NCBI GenBank assembly: GCA_964429235.1
Contig: CAYSAQ010000015.1
Coordinates: 1 to 31,174 of the forward strand
Direction: 5' to 3'
Source of the DNA: CAYSAQ01 sp964429235
Lineage (GTDB): Bacteria; Margulisbacteria; Riflemargulisbacteria; GWF2-35-9; DYQY01
Length of the DNA stretch: 31,174 nucleotides
Position 1 is the first letter of the stretch. Every line of letters begins with the position of its first letter. Both the position numbers and the translations under genes were made by a program. Under the pieces are notes generated by a model. That model was not told the DNA's origin and ran no database searches. It worked only from the letters and a program-made list of their open reading frames with translations. Below are positions 14,768 through 23,577 of this stretch, one piece after another.

Positions 14768-16714
14768 GTGTGTGGAATAACTGGTTTTTGGCAAACAAAT
14801 CAATCTTCTGAGTCTAAATTAGAAAAAGTAGCTACTGCTATGGCAGAAAAGCTAAATCATCGTGGTCCTGATGATACTGGCACTTGGATTGATTCTTCAA
14901 AAGGAATTGCCTTAGCTCATACTAGGTTATCTATCTTAGATTTATCAGATGCAGGGCATCAACCAATGTTATCTGAGAGTGGACGATATGTGCTTATTTT
15001 CAATGGAGAGATTTATAACCACTTAGATATGAGAGAAAACCTAACCAAAGAATGGATAGGGCATTCTGACACAGAGACAATATTAGCAAGTGTTGAAGCT
15101 GTAGGTATAGAGAAGACCTTGCAGAATGCTGTAGGGATGTTTTCAATCGTTATATGGGATACTGTCGAAAATGTACTTACTCTTGCAAGAGATAGAATGG
15201 GGGAGAAGCCTCTATATTATGGTTTTCAAGGGCATACCCTGCTTTTCTCTTCAGAGCTAAAAGCTATGAAGGAACATCCTGAATTTGTTGGAGAGATTGA
15301 TAGAGACGTCCTTTGTCTTTACTTGCGACATAGTTATGTACCAGCTCCTTTTTCAATTTATAAAGGCATCAATAAGCTTACGCAAGGAACATATATACAA
15401 TATAAATTAGTAGATAACCAAATAAGTTCTCTTACATCAGAGCCAGTTCCTTATTGGAAGTTAGCAGAGGTTGTAATAAAAGGGTCGCAAGAACCTTTTA
15501 CTGGAACAGATAGTGAAGCAATAGATCTTGTTGAGAATCAATTAAAAAAATCAATAAAGGATCAAATGATTTCAGATGTCCCATTAGGTGCTTTTTTATC
15601 AGGTGGTGTAGATTCATCGCTTATTGTTGCCTTAATGCAGAACCAGTCTGACAAACCTATTAAAACATTTTCAATCGGGTTTAATGAAAAAGGTTATGAC
15701 GAGGCAATATATGCTAAAAAGGTAGCTGAGCATATTGGAACAGAACATACAGAGCACTATGTGAGTTGGGAAGATGCAATGAATGTTATTCCTGAGTTAG
15801 CAAATATGTATGATGAGCCATTCGCTGATTCTTCACAAATCCCTACATATCTTGTTTCCAAGATTGCCCGCAGGAATGTAGTTGTTTCTTTATCAGGTGA
15901 TGCGGGAGATGAGTTATTTTGTGGTTACAATCGTTATCTTTTTTCTGATAAATGGAAGCATATACAAAGAATCCCTTTTTCATTAAGAAATTTAGCAGGG
16001 AAGACATTACGAGTTATCAAACCATCTACTATTGATAATGTTTTTAAGTTTTTAGGCAAATATAGGGTTGTGCCTGCAAATATGGGAGAAAAGGTAGAGA
16101 AGCTTACATCATATTTAGAAAATGTTAAAACATCAGATGATTTATATTATAGTTTTGTATCAAATAGTATAAATCCATTAGACGTAGTATTAAATGCAAA
16201 AGAGCCAGCAACTTGGTTAACCAAGACTTTTGGCAAAGCTGTATCTAAAGACACAAAGACTAATATGATGTATTTAGATGCTATGACATATTTGCCAGAT
16301 GATATTCTCGTGAAAGTAGATAGAGCAGCAATGGCAAATAGTTTAGAAACTAGAGTGCCATTTTTAGATCATAGGATTATTGGTTTAGCGTTTTCCTTAC
16401 CAATGAAGATGAAGCTTCGTAATAAAACAACTAAATGGATATTAAGGCAGGTCTTATATAAGTATGTTCCTAAGGAGTTAATAGAAAGACCAAAGGCTGG
16501 GTTTTCTATTCCTGTAGGAGAGTGGATTAAAGGACCTCTAAGAGAATGGGCGGAAGAGCTTATTAATAAAGAACGCCTAGACAACGAAGGGTATTTTGAT
16601 TCAGAGTATATACATGCCAAGTGGCAGGAGCATTTGACTGGCAAGAGAAATTGGACAGATTTTCTTTGGGCAGTATTGATGTTTCAATTGTGGTTAGAGA
16701 AGGAGCTTAAATAG
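14768..16714 (+). CDS. asnB: Glutamine-hydrolysing asparagine synthase-like amidotransferase (AsnB family)
   Basis: A 648-aa two-domain protein of full family length. The start is GTG 14768, directly before the Cys2 codon: M-CGITGFWQ exposes the N-terminal nucleophile of the class II glutaminase domain, with NHRGPDDTG and FNGEIYNH as ammonia-side motifs. The synthase domain has the PP-loop LSGGVDSSLIV near residue 280 and SLSGDAGDELFCGYNRY later, then MANSLETRVPFLDH. All expected catalytic residues are visible. In surface-glycan clusters this family amidates uronic acids or attaches amino groups rather than making free asparagine. With UDP-hexuronate genes at 22.3-24.6 kb, amidation of a hexuronic acid is an attractive but unproven role. 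Confidence 0.85.
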   Translation: MCGITGFWQTNQSSESKLEKVATAMAEKLNHRGPDDTGTWIDSSKGIALAHTRLSILDLSDAGHQPMLSESGRYVLIFNGEIYNHLDMRENLTKEWIGHSDTETILASVEAVGIEKTLQNAVGMFSIVIWDTVENVLTLARDRMGEKPLYYGFQGHTLLFSSELKAMKEHPEFVGEIDRDVLCLYLRHSYVPAPFSIYKGINKLTQGTYIQYKLVDNQISSLTSEPVPYWKLAEVVIKGSQEPFTGTDSEAIDLVENQLKKSIKDQMISDVPLGAFLSGGVDSSLIVALMQNQSDKPIKTFSIGFNEKGYDEAIYAKKVAEHIGTEHTEHYVSWEDAMNVIPELANMYDEPFADSSQIPTYLVSKIARRNVVVSLSGDAGDELFCGYNRYLFSDKWKHIQRIPFSLRNLAGKTLRVIKPSTIDNVFKFLGKYRVVPANMGEKVEKLTSYLENVKTSDDLYYSFVSNSINPLDVVLNAKEPATWLTKTFGKAVSKDTKTNMMYLDAMTYLPDDILVKVDRAAMANSLETRVPFLDHRIIGLAFSLPMKMKLRNKTTKWILRQVLYKYVPKELIERPKAGFSIPVGEWIKGPLREWAEELINKERLDNEGYFDSEYIHAKWQEHLTGKRNWTDFLWAVLMFQLWLEKELK

Positions 16715-16717
16715 AAA

Positions 16718-17869
16718 ATGATTCTTTCAGATTTATTTAACTTTAGTTTTCTTTTAATTCTTTTGATTTTTATATGTGTGAAAATGAAATTAAGTAGAAA
16801 TATATTTATATTATTATTAGGTCATTTAGTTTTAGTTTTCTTTTTGAATTATTTTTTATTTGATCCATTCTTGTTTGGTGATCAGTTTCAGTATTTGTCA
16901 GCTGTAATACATATACGTTCAGGGTTATTCAATTTTCTTCAAGTAAGTGGATCTCTTAAGATGCACATTTCTGCTTTATTGATGTCATTGCCACCAGTAC
17001 CTTTTCTTGACTCAATTTACGCACTTAGCATGGCCAACGTATTCGTTTTTATTGTAACGTTTTTAATTCTATTAAAGAATAATGTCTTAAAAGGATTTAA
17101 TAAGATGTTTTATTTATTATATCCAAGTTTGGCACTATATTCAGCACTAGCACTCAGGGACATGATTATTACTTGTTTTATGTTGCTCAGTGTATATTTT
17201 ATTAGTAAAAGAAGATATTTTTTTTCAATAATAGCTGCATTGCCTTTGATATTAATAAAAATTCAAAATATATTAATATATGTTCTTTCATTTTTTGTAT
17301 TCTTTGTATTCTTTAAAACAAAGGGTGTTTTTGTCAAAGTAGTCGCAATAACATCTTTTGTAATATTTTTTATGATTTTTAAAGATAGTTTTTCTATTGA
17401 GGCGATTAATCTTGCTAGAACTGGGATGTTTTACGAGAATATGAAAACAGTCCAAGGAGCAGCCTCTATTGGCAGTGAGTTAGTTATAATAAACAATTAT
17501 GTTGATTTATTTAAATTAGGTTTTGAAAGTATGTTTAGTTTTATATTTAAGCCTCTCATATGGCAAGCGAGAAATCCTCTACAGTTAGTTCAATCTTTTG
17601 AAAATATATTTGTAGGCTGGGTTATTTTTAGATTAGTATATTTGAAAGTAAAGCATAAAATCAATTCTGACCTTATTAGGTTTTTGCTCGTGTACACTAT
17701 TATAGCATTTGGTCTTTATGGTATGGTTGTATTCAATTATGGCACAGCTGTTCGTTACAAATTTCCTTTTGTAATAGTATTTGTTACATTCTTTTATTAT
17801 GAATTAGTAAGGATCAAACCATCACTAAGGGGTAAGCCTATTTTCTTTTTCTGGAGAGATAAAAAATGA
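16718..17869 (+). CDS. wzy: Multi-spanning membrane protein, probable Wzy-type O-antigen polymerase
   Basis: A 383-aa, very hydrophobic protein with about 10-11 predicted membrane helices. A polar segment around residues 225-290 (GMFYENMKTVQGAASIG, KPLIWQARNPLQLVQSFE) would form the large external loop that polymerases use. The A-L-x-L-R-D-M-I tract near 145 is like that of EpsG/Wzy proteins. No sequence family is truly diagnostic for Wzy; the call rests on topology, the flippase upstream and the Wzz-like gene overlapping its end by 4 bases. An AAGGAG ribosome-binding site lies about 20 bases upstream of ATG 16718. The codon use is even more AT-rich than its neighbours, as is common for wzy. 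Confidence 0.65.
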   Translation: MILSDLFNFSFLLILLIFICVKMKLSRNIFILLLGHLVLVFFLNYFLFDPFLFGDQFQYLSAVIHIRSGLFNFLQVSGSLKMHISALLMSLPPVPFLDSIYALSMANVFVFIVTFLILLKNNVLKGFNKMFYLLYPSLALYSALALRDMIITCFMLLSVYFISKRRYFFSIIAALPLILIKIQNILIYVLSFFVFFVFFKTKGVFVKVVAITSFVIFFMIFKDSFSIEAINLARTGMFYENMKTVQGAASIGSELVIINNYVDLFKLGFESMFSFIFKPLIWQARNPLQLVQSFENIFVGWVIFRLVYLKVKHKINSDLIRFLLVYTIIAFGLYGMVVFNYGTAVRYKFPFVIVFVTFFYYELVRIKPSLRGKPIFFFWRDKK

Positions 17870-18471
17870 ACAATGAACTAACCGTAAAACATCTTTTGAA
17901 TTCATTGAAGAAGCATAGAAGTTTGCTTTTAATTTGTTTGATATTATTTTTTGTATTTTTTTTGTTCAAAGCAAATACTTATGTGCCAATAATTAAAGTA
18001 AATACATCTATAATTGTTAATAATCTTGATAATGAAGATGATTTGAAGAACAAGGTTTTAAGTATTATGCGTAGTAAAACTATGGTTAAGACTTTATATG
18101 AACAGTTTGATTCAGGTGGTAATTATTATGATTTTTCACTTATGTTAAAAAGAAGATTATCTATAGCAAGTGCCCGTTATTCTAAAGTAATCCATTTATC
18201 TTTCAAAGGTCTAGATGAAGCACAATCCAGGTCTATTTTGAACGGTATTATAAATAACATTGATATACTTAATGAAGAAGTAGGTCTTTCCTCACAAAAG
18301 CCACTTGTAACTATTATCGATGAGCCTTATGTAGTAGAAGAAAATGTAAAAGAAACAAAGATTAAGATAGTTGTTATCAATACACTGGCTGTCATGCTAA
18401 CCTTAATAGCAGGCTTGTTGCTGTTTGAATATATAAGGTTTTACGTTAATGAAGATCGTCTTAATATCTAA
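17866..18471 (+). CDS. Short Wzz-like chain-length determinant protein
   Basis: A 201-aa protein with a membrane helix at ~19-37 (LLLICLILFFVFFLFKA) and another at ~170-192 (VVINTLAVMLTLIAGLLLFE), with a periplasmic, mostly helical domain between them. This two-helix topology and the position after the polymerase match Wzz/PCP proteins, which set glycan length. It is shorter than typical PCP-1 proteins (300-plus aa), and the usual proline-rich motif before the second helix is reduced to VTIIDEPYVVEEN. It overlaps the polymerase gene (ATGA). No kinase domain is present. It closes the main operon. Confidence 0.65.
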   Translation: MNNELTVKHLLNSLKKHRSLLLICLILFFVFFLFKANTYVPIIKVNTSIIVNNLDNEDDLKNKVLSIMRSKTMVKTLYEQFDSGGNYYDFSLMLKRRLSIASARYSKVIHLSFKGLDEAQSRSILNGIINNIDILNEEVGLSSQKPLVTIIDEPYVVEENVKETKIKIVVINTLAVMLTLIAGLLLFEYIRFYVNEDRLNI

Positions 18472-18649
18472 CTCATCTTTTTAATTGTTTGGATCAGCAA
18501 CTGTTTGTGTAGATCCACTTAATGAAGAATGAATTTAGCGGCTACCCCCGAAGGGTGAAAGTTATTCTAAGAGTTAAATAATATTGAACGGACACTTCAG
18601 CTACCTTTGGTTCTATTAATTATAGTTTTTTATATCCCGGAGAAATTGT

Positions 18650-18755
18650 TCGAAAGAATATATAGACGTTTAATTGTGGTAATTGCAAAAGACATTGACC
18701 TATACTAGATAGAATTCTGAAGAGCCCAATTAATTACGTATATAATGAGAGAGTT
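18650..18755 (+). repeat. Dispersed ~100-bp repeat, copy 1
   Basis: Contains ATAGACGTT, AATTGTGG, CTGAAGAGCCCAATT and TGAGAGAGTTTT in the same order as 24930-25035. The two copies are clearly related but diverged, with small indels. Both are followed within 50 bp by the TAAGGG/GCGGA/CCCTTA hairpin. Confidence 0.7.
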
Positions 18756-18778
18756 TTTTGGAGGGATGAGGGGATATA

Positions 18779-18799
18779 TAAGGGTCGCGGAGACCCTTA
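18779..18799 (+). repeat. TAAGGGTC-GCGGA-GACCCTTA hairpin
   Basis: Perfect 8-bp stem with a GCGGA loop. A sister hairpin at 28371-28391 keeps the loop and has compensatory changes in the stem; a third at 25054-25109 carries an insertion next to the loop. It lies after the Wzz-like gene but is not followed by a T-run, so a role as an intrinsic terminator is doubtful. Confidence 0.75.
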
Positions 18800-19054
18800 T
18801 TTAAGATATCCTAAAGGTAAAACATTTAAACAAAGCTGAAAACTAAGTTTTTAAAATAGAAAATCACTATAGCTCTTTATTTACTTATCAAACTCAATTT
18901 TTGTGTAACTTAAATACGAAAGACCCAAATTTATTTATTACGCTGAACTCTTAGGCGCCTATGTTCTTGATAGATTATCGTTTGTTATTAGAAATTTGAT
19001 GATTAATTAAATCTATAGTTTCAAGATATCTGTAAACAGCTTAAAATAGCCTAT

Positions 19055-20158
19055 ATGAAAATAATATTAATAGCTAACTCGTCTTTTTATTTATATAACT
19101 TTCGTCAAAGTTTAATTACTGCATTTAGTAATGCCGGACATGAAGTTGTTTTATTAGCTCCAGTTGATGAATATTCAGATAGAATCAAAAATGCTAGATT
19201 TATTCCTCTCAAGAACTTAGATAGAAAAAGCATGAATCCTATTAAGGAGCTTTTTTTATTAAAAGAATTGTTTTCTATCCTTAGAAAAGAAAAACCTTTA
19301 ACAATCTTAGCATTTACTATTAAACCAAATATCTATGGTTCAATTGCTGCAGGGATTCTTAGGATGCCTATCATTACAAATATTACTGGTCTTGGATATT
19401 TATTTATTAAGAAGAAGCATATGTTTGTTTCATTTGTAGTGAAGACTCTTTATAACTTAGCATTTAGGTTTCCTGTATATTATGTGTTTCAAAATGATGA
19501 TGATGTGAAGTTATTTATAGATAATTTTGGAGTGGATAAATCTAAGTGTATTACTACTCCTGGATCTGGTGTGAATTTGAATGAATTTGAATTTACAATA
19601 ATGCCAACAGTTGCTGATGATAAGTTTCTAATGGTAGCAAGAGTGCTTGTGGACAAAGGCATTAAGGAATATATAGCTGCAGCAAGATCTGTAAAAGCAG
19701 TGCATCCAAATGTCTCTCTCTGTTTGATTGGTCCTATCGATGATAATAACCCAGCAGGGTTGTCGCTGAATGAGCTCCAAGAGCTTAATGGAGATAGAGT
19801 TGTTGATTATCTAGGAGAGAAGAGTAATGTTGGTGATTATTTGAAAGAATGTACTTGTTTTGTATTGCCTTCATATCGTGAAGGAACCCCTCGTACAAAT
19901 CTAGAAGCATTGTCAGTAGGTAGACCTATTATTACTACAGATGTTCCTGGTTGTAGAAATACTGTTATTGATGGTGATAATGGTTTTTTAGTTGCAGATA
20001 AGGATAGTAAGTCTTTAGCTGATGCAATTATGAGGTTTATAAACCTGTCAAAACAATCGAAACAAGCTATGAGTAAATCTTCTCGTAAAAAAGCTGAACA
20101 AGAATTTGATGAAAAAATAGTTATAGATAAGTATCTAGAGATTATTAAGAGTATATAG
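19055..20158 (+). CDS. Glycosyltransferase family 4 (PglA/WbpT-like GT-B)
   Basis: A 367-aa GT4. The N-terminus MKIILIANSSFYLYNFRQSL plus LTILAFTIKPNIYGSIAAGI and ITNITGLGYLFIKK are typical of GT4 enzymes that use UDP-HexNAc or related donors and act early on undecaprenyl-linked acceptors. The donor half contains FLMVARVLVDKGIKEYIAA, VVDYLGEKSNVGDYLKECTC and the SYREGTPRTNLEALSVGRPI signature. It stands apart from the main operon after a 583-bp repeat-rich spacer and has no Shine-Dalgarno sequence; a TAAAAT box 7 bases before the ATG suggests a leaderless transcript, though the -35 is weak. The sugar is not determined by sequence. Confidence 0.85.
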   Translation: MKIILIANSSFYLYNFRQSLITAFSNAGHEVVLLAPVDEYSDRIKNARFIPLKNLDRKSMNPIKELFLLKELFSILRKEKPLTILAFTIKPNIYGSIAAGILRMPIITNITGLGYLFIKKKHMFVSFVVKTLYNLAFRFPVYYVFQNDDDVKLFIDNFGVDKSKCITTPGSGVNLNEFEFTIMPTVADDKFLMVARVLVDKGIKEYIAAARSVKAVHPNVSLCLIGPIDDNNPAGLSLNELQELNGDRVVDYLGEKSNVGDYLKECTCFVLPSYREGTPRTNLEALSVGRPIITTDVPGCRNTVIDGDNGFLVADKDSKSLADAIMRFINLSKQSKQAMSKSSRKKAEQEFDEKIVIDKYLEIIKSI

Positions 20159-20205
20159 TTCTATCCTTTCCTTCTTTGGTATATTTTATAAACCATTGTT
20201 TATAA

Positions 20206-20233
20206 CCCTCTTCCGCCTTAGGCGGAGAGAGGG
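20206..20233 (+). repeat. Nested palindrome CCCTCT/TCCGCC-TTA-GGCGGA/GAGAGGG
   Basis: An inner perfect palindrome TCCGCCTTAGGCGGA is enclosed by a complementary CCCTCT / AGAGGG outer arm with a one-base bulge. It follows the GT4 gene by about 50 bp. Confidence 0.8.
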
Positions 20234-20294
20234 TGCTGGCATTATATATATTTATAACAGGTTATATGTTCCAGTGGAGAGGTTGGGAAGGTGG

Positions 20295-20309
20295 TCCGCC
20301 TTAGGCGGA
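20295..20309 (+). repeat. Palindrome TCCGCCTTAGGCGGA (empty site)
   Basis: Same 15-bp palindrome as in 20212-20226. It is the uninterrupted form of the palindrome split by an insertion at 26869-26902. Confidence 0.8.
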
Positions 20310-20351
20310 ACGGAAGGGTGTGAATTTGAGTTTTCCGTTTATCGTTCTAGA

Positions 20352-20380
20352 TTGACATTAAAAATAATTTAAGTTATTAT
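20352..20380 (+). promoter_or_regulatory. Sigma70-like promoter of the AbiE pair
   Basis: TTGACA (20352-20357), 17-bp spacer, TATTAT (20375-20380). Unlike the other stand-alone genes the ATG is 34 bases downstream, so this mRNA has a leader of about 28 bases containing AAAAGG as a weak ribosome-binding site. Confidence 0.6.
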
Positions 20381-20414
20381 TTCTTTAAGTTAACAAAAAG
20401 GTTTATTTAAAGAA

Positions 20415-21062
20415 ATGAAATATTTAGATTTTAAAAATATATATAGCAAATTGCCTTATTTTTCTTCAAATAATTTAGATAATGTTGGAGCATCTATCCA
20501 AAGTACTAGGAAACAATTAAATGATTGGCACAAAAAGGGGCTAATTGTTCAACTAAGACGAGGATTGTATGCGTTTAATAGTAATGATAGAAAATTCCCA
20601 CTTCAAAGAGAGATAGTTTCAAATATATTAGTTGAACCATCATATGTTAGCCTTGAATATGCTTTGGCTTATTATGGGTTAATACCTGAAAGAGTAAATA
20701 CTATTACAGCAGTTACTCCCAAAAAAACTAAAACATTTAATAATGAAACAGGTTTATATATTTATAGAAATATTAAGAAAGATGCTTTTGGTGGATTTAT
20801 TGAAGAAAAAACTAAGGAAGGGTATTCTTTTTTTATTGCTACGCAGGAGAAGGCATTACTTGATTTTTTATATTTTAATATGGTTAATATTGATTTTAAT
20901 AATTTGTTTGGTTTTTGTGATTCTTATCGAATGCAAAATTTAGAAATTATTGATATGAAAAGAGTATTTAAATATGCTGAAATGTATAATTCAAAGAAGC
21001 TTTTAAAAATTGTAAATATATTGGAGCAATATATTAATAGACTGGAGTATTCTCCATTATGA
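20415..21062 (+). CDS. abiEi: AbiEi-family antitoxin/transcriptional regulator
   Basis: A 215-aa protein of the type IV toxin-antitoxin (AbiE) system. The N-terminal winged helix (TRKQLNDWHKKGLIVQLRRG, LYAF) is the DNA-binding part; the middle and C-terminal part carries the family pattern SYVSLEYALAYYGLIPE, TITAVTPKKTK and IATQEKALLDFLYF. Such antitoxins neutralise the AbiEii nucleotidyltransferase without a stable complex and repress their own promoter. The gene overlaps abiEii by 4 bases (ATGA). Its TTGACA/TATTAT promoter and short leader differ from the leaderless genes further right. It splits the GT4 gene from the nucleotide-sugar genes, so it looks inserted into the glycan cluster. Confidence 0.85.
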   Translation: MKYLDFKNIYSKLPYFSSNNLDNVGASIQSTRKQLNDWHKKGLIVQLRRGLYAFNSNDRKFPLQREIVSNILVEPSYVSLEYALAYYGLIPERVNTITAVTPKKTKTFNNETGLYIYRNIKKDAFGGFIEEKTKEGYSFFIATQEKALLDFLYFNMVNIDFNNLFGFCDSYRMQNLEIIDMKRVFKYAEMYNSKKLLKIVNILEQYINRLEYSPL

Positions 21063-21877
21063 AGGAACTAATTAAACGGAAATTAGATCTCTATCAAAGT
21101 AACGAAGAAAAATATTCTCAGCTTAGAGAATATCTACAATGGTTAATTTTAAGAATATTAGAAATAAAAAAGAATTATACGAATATTGCTTTTGTTGGTG
21201 GTACTGCTTTGCGTATTTTATATGGTTTAAATAGATTTTCAGAAGATTTAGATTTTTCTTTGATTAATAAAAATGGTTATGATTTTAGTCAGTTACTTCA
21301 TGAGCTTCAGTTTGAATTAAATAATTATGGGTTAAATCCTATTATAACTTTAAAACAAGACCAAGACAAGATAGTTAATAATAGTTTTATAAAATTTCCA
21401 GATATTTTATATGAATTTGGATTATCATCAAACAAAAATCAGAATTTATCAATTAAGTTGGAGATTGATACCAATCCTCCTGCCGGATATGACTTAATTT
21501 TTACTCCTGTAAATTTGCATTTTTTGTTAAACATTCGTCATTTTGACCTTCCTTCATTATTTGCAGGTAAATTGCATGCATTAATGTGTCGTCCATATTG
21601 CAAAGGAAGGGATTATTACGATTTATTATGGTTTATTAGTAAAAAAATAACTCCTAATTATGAACAGTTGAGTAATGCTTATTTCCAGACTGAACACAAA
21701 CGTGTGGAGTTTGATAGATTAACTATAATTAATATTTTAAAAGAGAGAATAAATAGCGTAAATATCGAAAATTTGCAGAAAGACCTATTGCCTTTTATTA
21801 TAGAGAGTACAGAACTTTCATTTTTTAATAAGGAATCTTTGTTGGGTACTATTGAACATATAGATCGAAGATTATAA
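21059..21877 (+). CDS. abiEii: AbiEii-family nucleotidyltransferase toxin
   Basis: A 272-aa DNA-polymerase-beta-like nucleotidyltransferase. FVG47G48TALRILYGLNRFSE is the GG[S/T] motif and D63-L-D65 the metal-binding pair. Downstream, HFDLPSLFAGKLHALMCRPY and GRDYYDLLWF are the conserved K- and D-containing motifs of the family. Members modify tRNA or nucleotide targets and cause abortive infection or growth arrest. All motifs look intact, so the pair is probably active. It ends 2 bases before a decayed fragment starting MCGIIGV (21880). Confidence 0.85.
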   Translation: MKELIKRKLDLYQSNEEKYSQLREYLQWLILRILEIKKNYTNIAFVGGTALRILYGLNRFSEDLDFSLINKNGYDFSQLLHELQFELNNYGLNPIITLKQDQDKIVNNSFIKFPDILYEFGLSSNKNQNLSIKLEIDTNPPAGYDLIFTPVNLHFLLNIRHFDLPSLFAGKLHALMCRPYCKGRDYYDLLWFISKKITPNYEQLSNAYFQTEHKRVEFDRLTIINILKERINSVNIENLQKDLLPFIIESTELSFFNKESLLGTIEHIDRRL

Positions 21878-21879
21878 TT

Positions 21880-21936
21880 ATGTGTGGGATTATTGGTGTT
21901 TGAATAGAAGCTTCTTTTGAAGAATGTTTAATATAA
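21880..21936 (+). pseudogene. N-terminal scrap of a class II glutamine amidotransferase gene
   Basis: ATG at 21880 reads MCGIIGV and then TGA; reading through, IEASFEECLI is seen before TAA at 21934-21936. MCGIIGV is the invariant beginning of asparagine synthase/GlmS-type proteins, with the Cys2 nucleophile. Only about 18 codons remain and they carry a stop. Confidence 0.55.
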
Positions 21937-22027
21937 ACCGTTGAATAGTATCTTCAAAATAAATTATGGGTTAAAGACATTGTTTTTAAACCCATTAAGA
22001 AAAATATCTCAATATTTCAAAAGACCT
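21935..22027 (+). repeat. Degenerate copy of the 3' end of the epimerase gene (direct repeat L)
   Basis: Aligns, with about 80-85% identity by eye and one indel, to 24497-24590, which is the last 18 codons of the epimerase gene plus its first 38 downstream bases. In frame it reads TVE-stop-YLQNKLWVKDIVFK, against TIEWYLQNKSWLKDVVL in the intact gene. It lies directly upstream of the dehydrogenase-epimerase pair, which is thus flanked by direct repeats. Confidence 0.75.
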
Positions 22028-22280
22028 AAATCGTTATAGCTAAACACTTAGATATTATTAATCGTATTTAATAATTTTTATCCTTCCCTTCTTTAGAATA
22101 TTTAGGAATGTAATGTTTCTACACCTCTCTTTTAGGAGAGGCAACGACACCACTTAGTGATAATATGAATATTTCTTTCGTTGGTGAGGTTAGCAAGGTG
22201 CTTACTATATTACGTTCTTCTCACTTCACCGTTTATGCCAATTGATATATACTTATAAAAGGAAATTTTAAGGAGTAATA

Positions 22281-23561
22281 ATGAAAATATCAGTTATTGG
22301 ACTTGGTTATGTCGGTTTGCCTTTAGCAGTGTCTCTTTCTAATCATTATGAAGTAACTGGATTTGATATTAATAAAAAAAGAATATCAGAACTTTTATCT
22401 GGTATTGATAATACAAATGAAATTTCTGAAAAAAAACTAAAATTAAGCAACTTAACTTATACAGATAACCCAAAAGACTTAAAAACTTCAGATATAATTA
22501 TTGTTACAGTTCCAACTCCTATAGATGAACATAAGAATCCAAATTTAAAGCCAGTTGAATCTGCATCCAAAACCGTGGGAAGTAATCTAAAAAAAGGAGC
22601 TATTGTTGTATATGAATCTACTGTTTATCCAGGAGTTACAGAAGATATATGTGTTCCTATATTAGAGGAAACAAGTGGTCTTAAATGGAAAGAAGATTTT
22701 TTTGTAGGTTATTCCCCTGAAAGAATTAATCCAGGTGATAAGGTTCACACAGTAGAAAATATTGCAAAAGTAGTTTCAGGAGATACAGAAAAAACATTAA
22801 ACACACTTGCTGAATTATATGGTTCTATTATTAAAGCTGAAATATTTAAGGCAAGTAGCATAAAGGTTGCTGAAGCTGCAAAAGTTATTGAAAACACACA
22901 AAGAGATGTAAACATTGCTTTAATGAATGAACTTTCTTTAATATTTAATAAAATGGATATTGATACTTATGATGTGCTAGAAGCGGCCGGTACTAAATGG
23001 AACTTTTTAAAGTTTTTTCCTGGGTTAGTTGGTGGTCATTGTATTGGTGTCGATCCGTATTATCTTACATTTAAAGCAGAACACTTAGGATATTTGCCGG
23101 AAGTTATTCTTTCAGGAAGAAGAATTAATGACAATATGGGTAATTATATTGCCCAAAACACTATTAAATTAATGATAAAAAATAACAAAAATATTAATGG
23201 AGGGAAAGTGCTTATTCTTGGAATTACTTTCAAAGAAGATGTTCCTGATATTAGAAATACTAGAGTTGTTGATATTTATAATGAATTAATTGATTATGGA
23301 ATCAATGTAGATGTTGTTGATCCGCATGCTTCTATTAGTGAAGTAAAAAATGAATATGGAATAAATATTTATAACAATCTTCCTAAAGAAATTGATTATG
23401 ATGCAGTAATCGTTGCTATAAAACATAGTGACTTTGTTACTGACTATACTCTAGAAAAAATAACAAAATTACAGAAAAAAAATCCAATTTTAATTGATAT
23501 TAAAGCTCTTTTTAATAAACAAGAAGCCCTTAATTTGAATATCCATTATTGGAGATTATAA
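22281..23561 (+). CDS. UDP-N-acetylhexosamine 6-dehydrogenase (WbpO/TviB-type nucleotide-sugar dehydrogenase)
   Basis: A 426-aa NAD-dependent dehydrogenase oxidising C6 of a UDP-sugar twice to the uronic acid. Residues 7-16 (GLGYVGLPLA) are the NAD-binding loop; VPTPIDEHKNP follows. The catalytic cysteine is C254 in LVGGHCIGVDPYYLT, and ITFKEDVPDIRNTRV closes the UDP-binding domain. GGHCIGVDPYY rather than the UDP-glucose dehydrogenase GxGCxxxDxxAL sequence places it in the WbpO/TviB group that acts on UDP-GlcNAc or UDP-GalNAc. AAGGAG (22270-22275) lies 5 bases before the ATG. It is followed after 16 bases by the epimerase, so the pair likely delivers UDP-GalNAcA or a related uronate to the glycan. 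Substrate is by family analogy. Confidence 0.85.
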   Translation: MKISVIGLGYVGLPLAVSLSNHYEVTGFDINKKRISELLSGIDNTNEISEKKLKLSNLTYTDNPKDLKTSDIIIVTVPTPIDEHKNPNLKPVESASKTVGSNLKKGAIVVYESTVYPGVTEDICVPILEETSGLKWKEDFFVGYSPERINPGDKVHTVENIAKVVSGDTEKTLNTLAELYGSIIKAEIFKASSIKVAEAAKVIENTQRDVNIALMNELSLIFNKMDIDTYDVLEAAGTKWNFLKFFPGLVGGHCIGVDPYYLTFKAEHLGYLPEVILSGRRINDNMGNYIAQNTIKLMIKNNKNINGGKVLILGITFKEDVPDIRNTRVVDIYNELIDYGINVDVVDPHASISEVKNEYGINIYNNLPKEIDYDAVIVAIKHSDFVTDYTLEKITKLQKKNPILIDIKALFNKQEALNLNIHYWRL

Positions 23562-23577
23562 AAATGGAGAAATTAAT

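Larger units (their letters stand above)
18472..19054 (+). other. 583-bp spacer made of dispersed repeats, with a promoter at its end
   Basis: No gene is supported. Pieces seen: a CCACTTAATGAAGAATGA... element (about 18517-18550) that recurs at 30975 and, diverged, at 28430; a 100-bp element (about 18650-18755) that recurs at 24930-25035; the TAAGGG hairpin at 18779-18799; and an AT-rich stretch up to 19054. A weak promoter (TAAAAT at 19042-19047, no good -35) lies 7 bases before the ATG of the next gene. Confidence 0.6.
20159..20414 (+). other. 256-bp spacer with two nested or simple palindromes and a promoter
   Basis: Holds CCTTTCCTTCTTTGG (related to repeats at 22080 and 30142), the hairpin at 20206-20233, the palindrome TCCGCCTTAGGCGGA at 20295-20309, and the TTGACA/TATTAT promoter of the AbiE pair. 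No gene is supported. Confidence 0.6.
21878..22280 (+). other. 403-bp spacer before the nucleotide-sugar genes
   Basis: In order: the MCGIIGV scrap, the epimerase-tail repeat, a CCTTCCCTTCTTTAG element (about 22082-22096, shared with 20165 and 30142), a hairpin CCTCTC-TTTTAG-GAGAGG at about 22126-22141 followed by CAACGACACCAC and GTTGGTGAGG (shared with 25374-25442), and finally TTTTAAGGAG, the ribosome-binding site of the next gene. No complete gene. Confidence 0.6.

Noticed and set aside
18779..18805. Intrinsic transcription terminator after the Wzz-like gene
   Set aside because: The hairpin is good but no T-run follows, it is 300 bp past the gene, and it belongs to a dispersed hairpin family.
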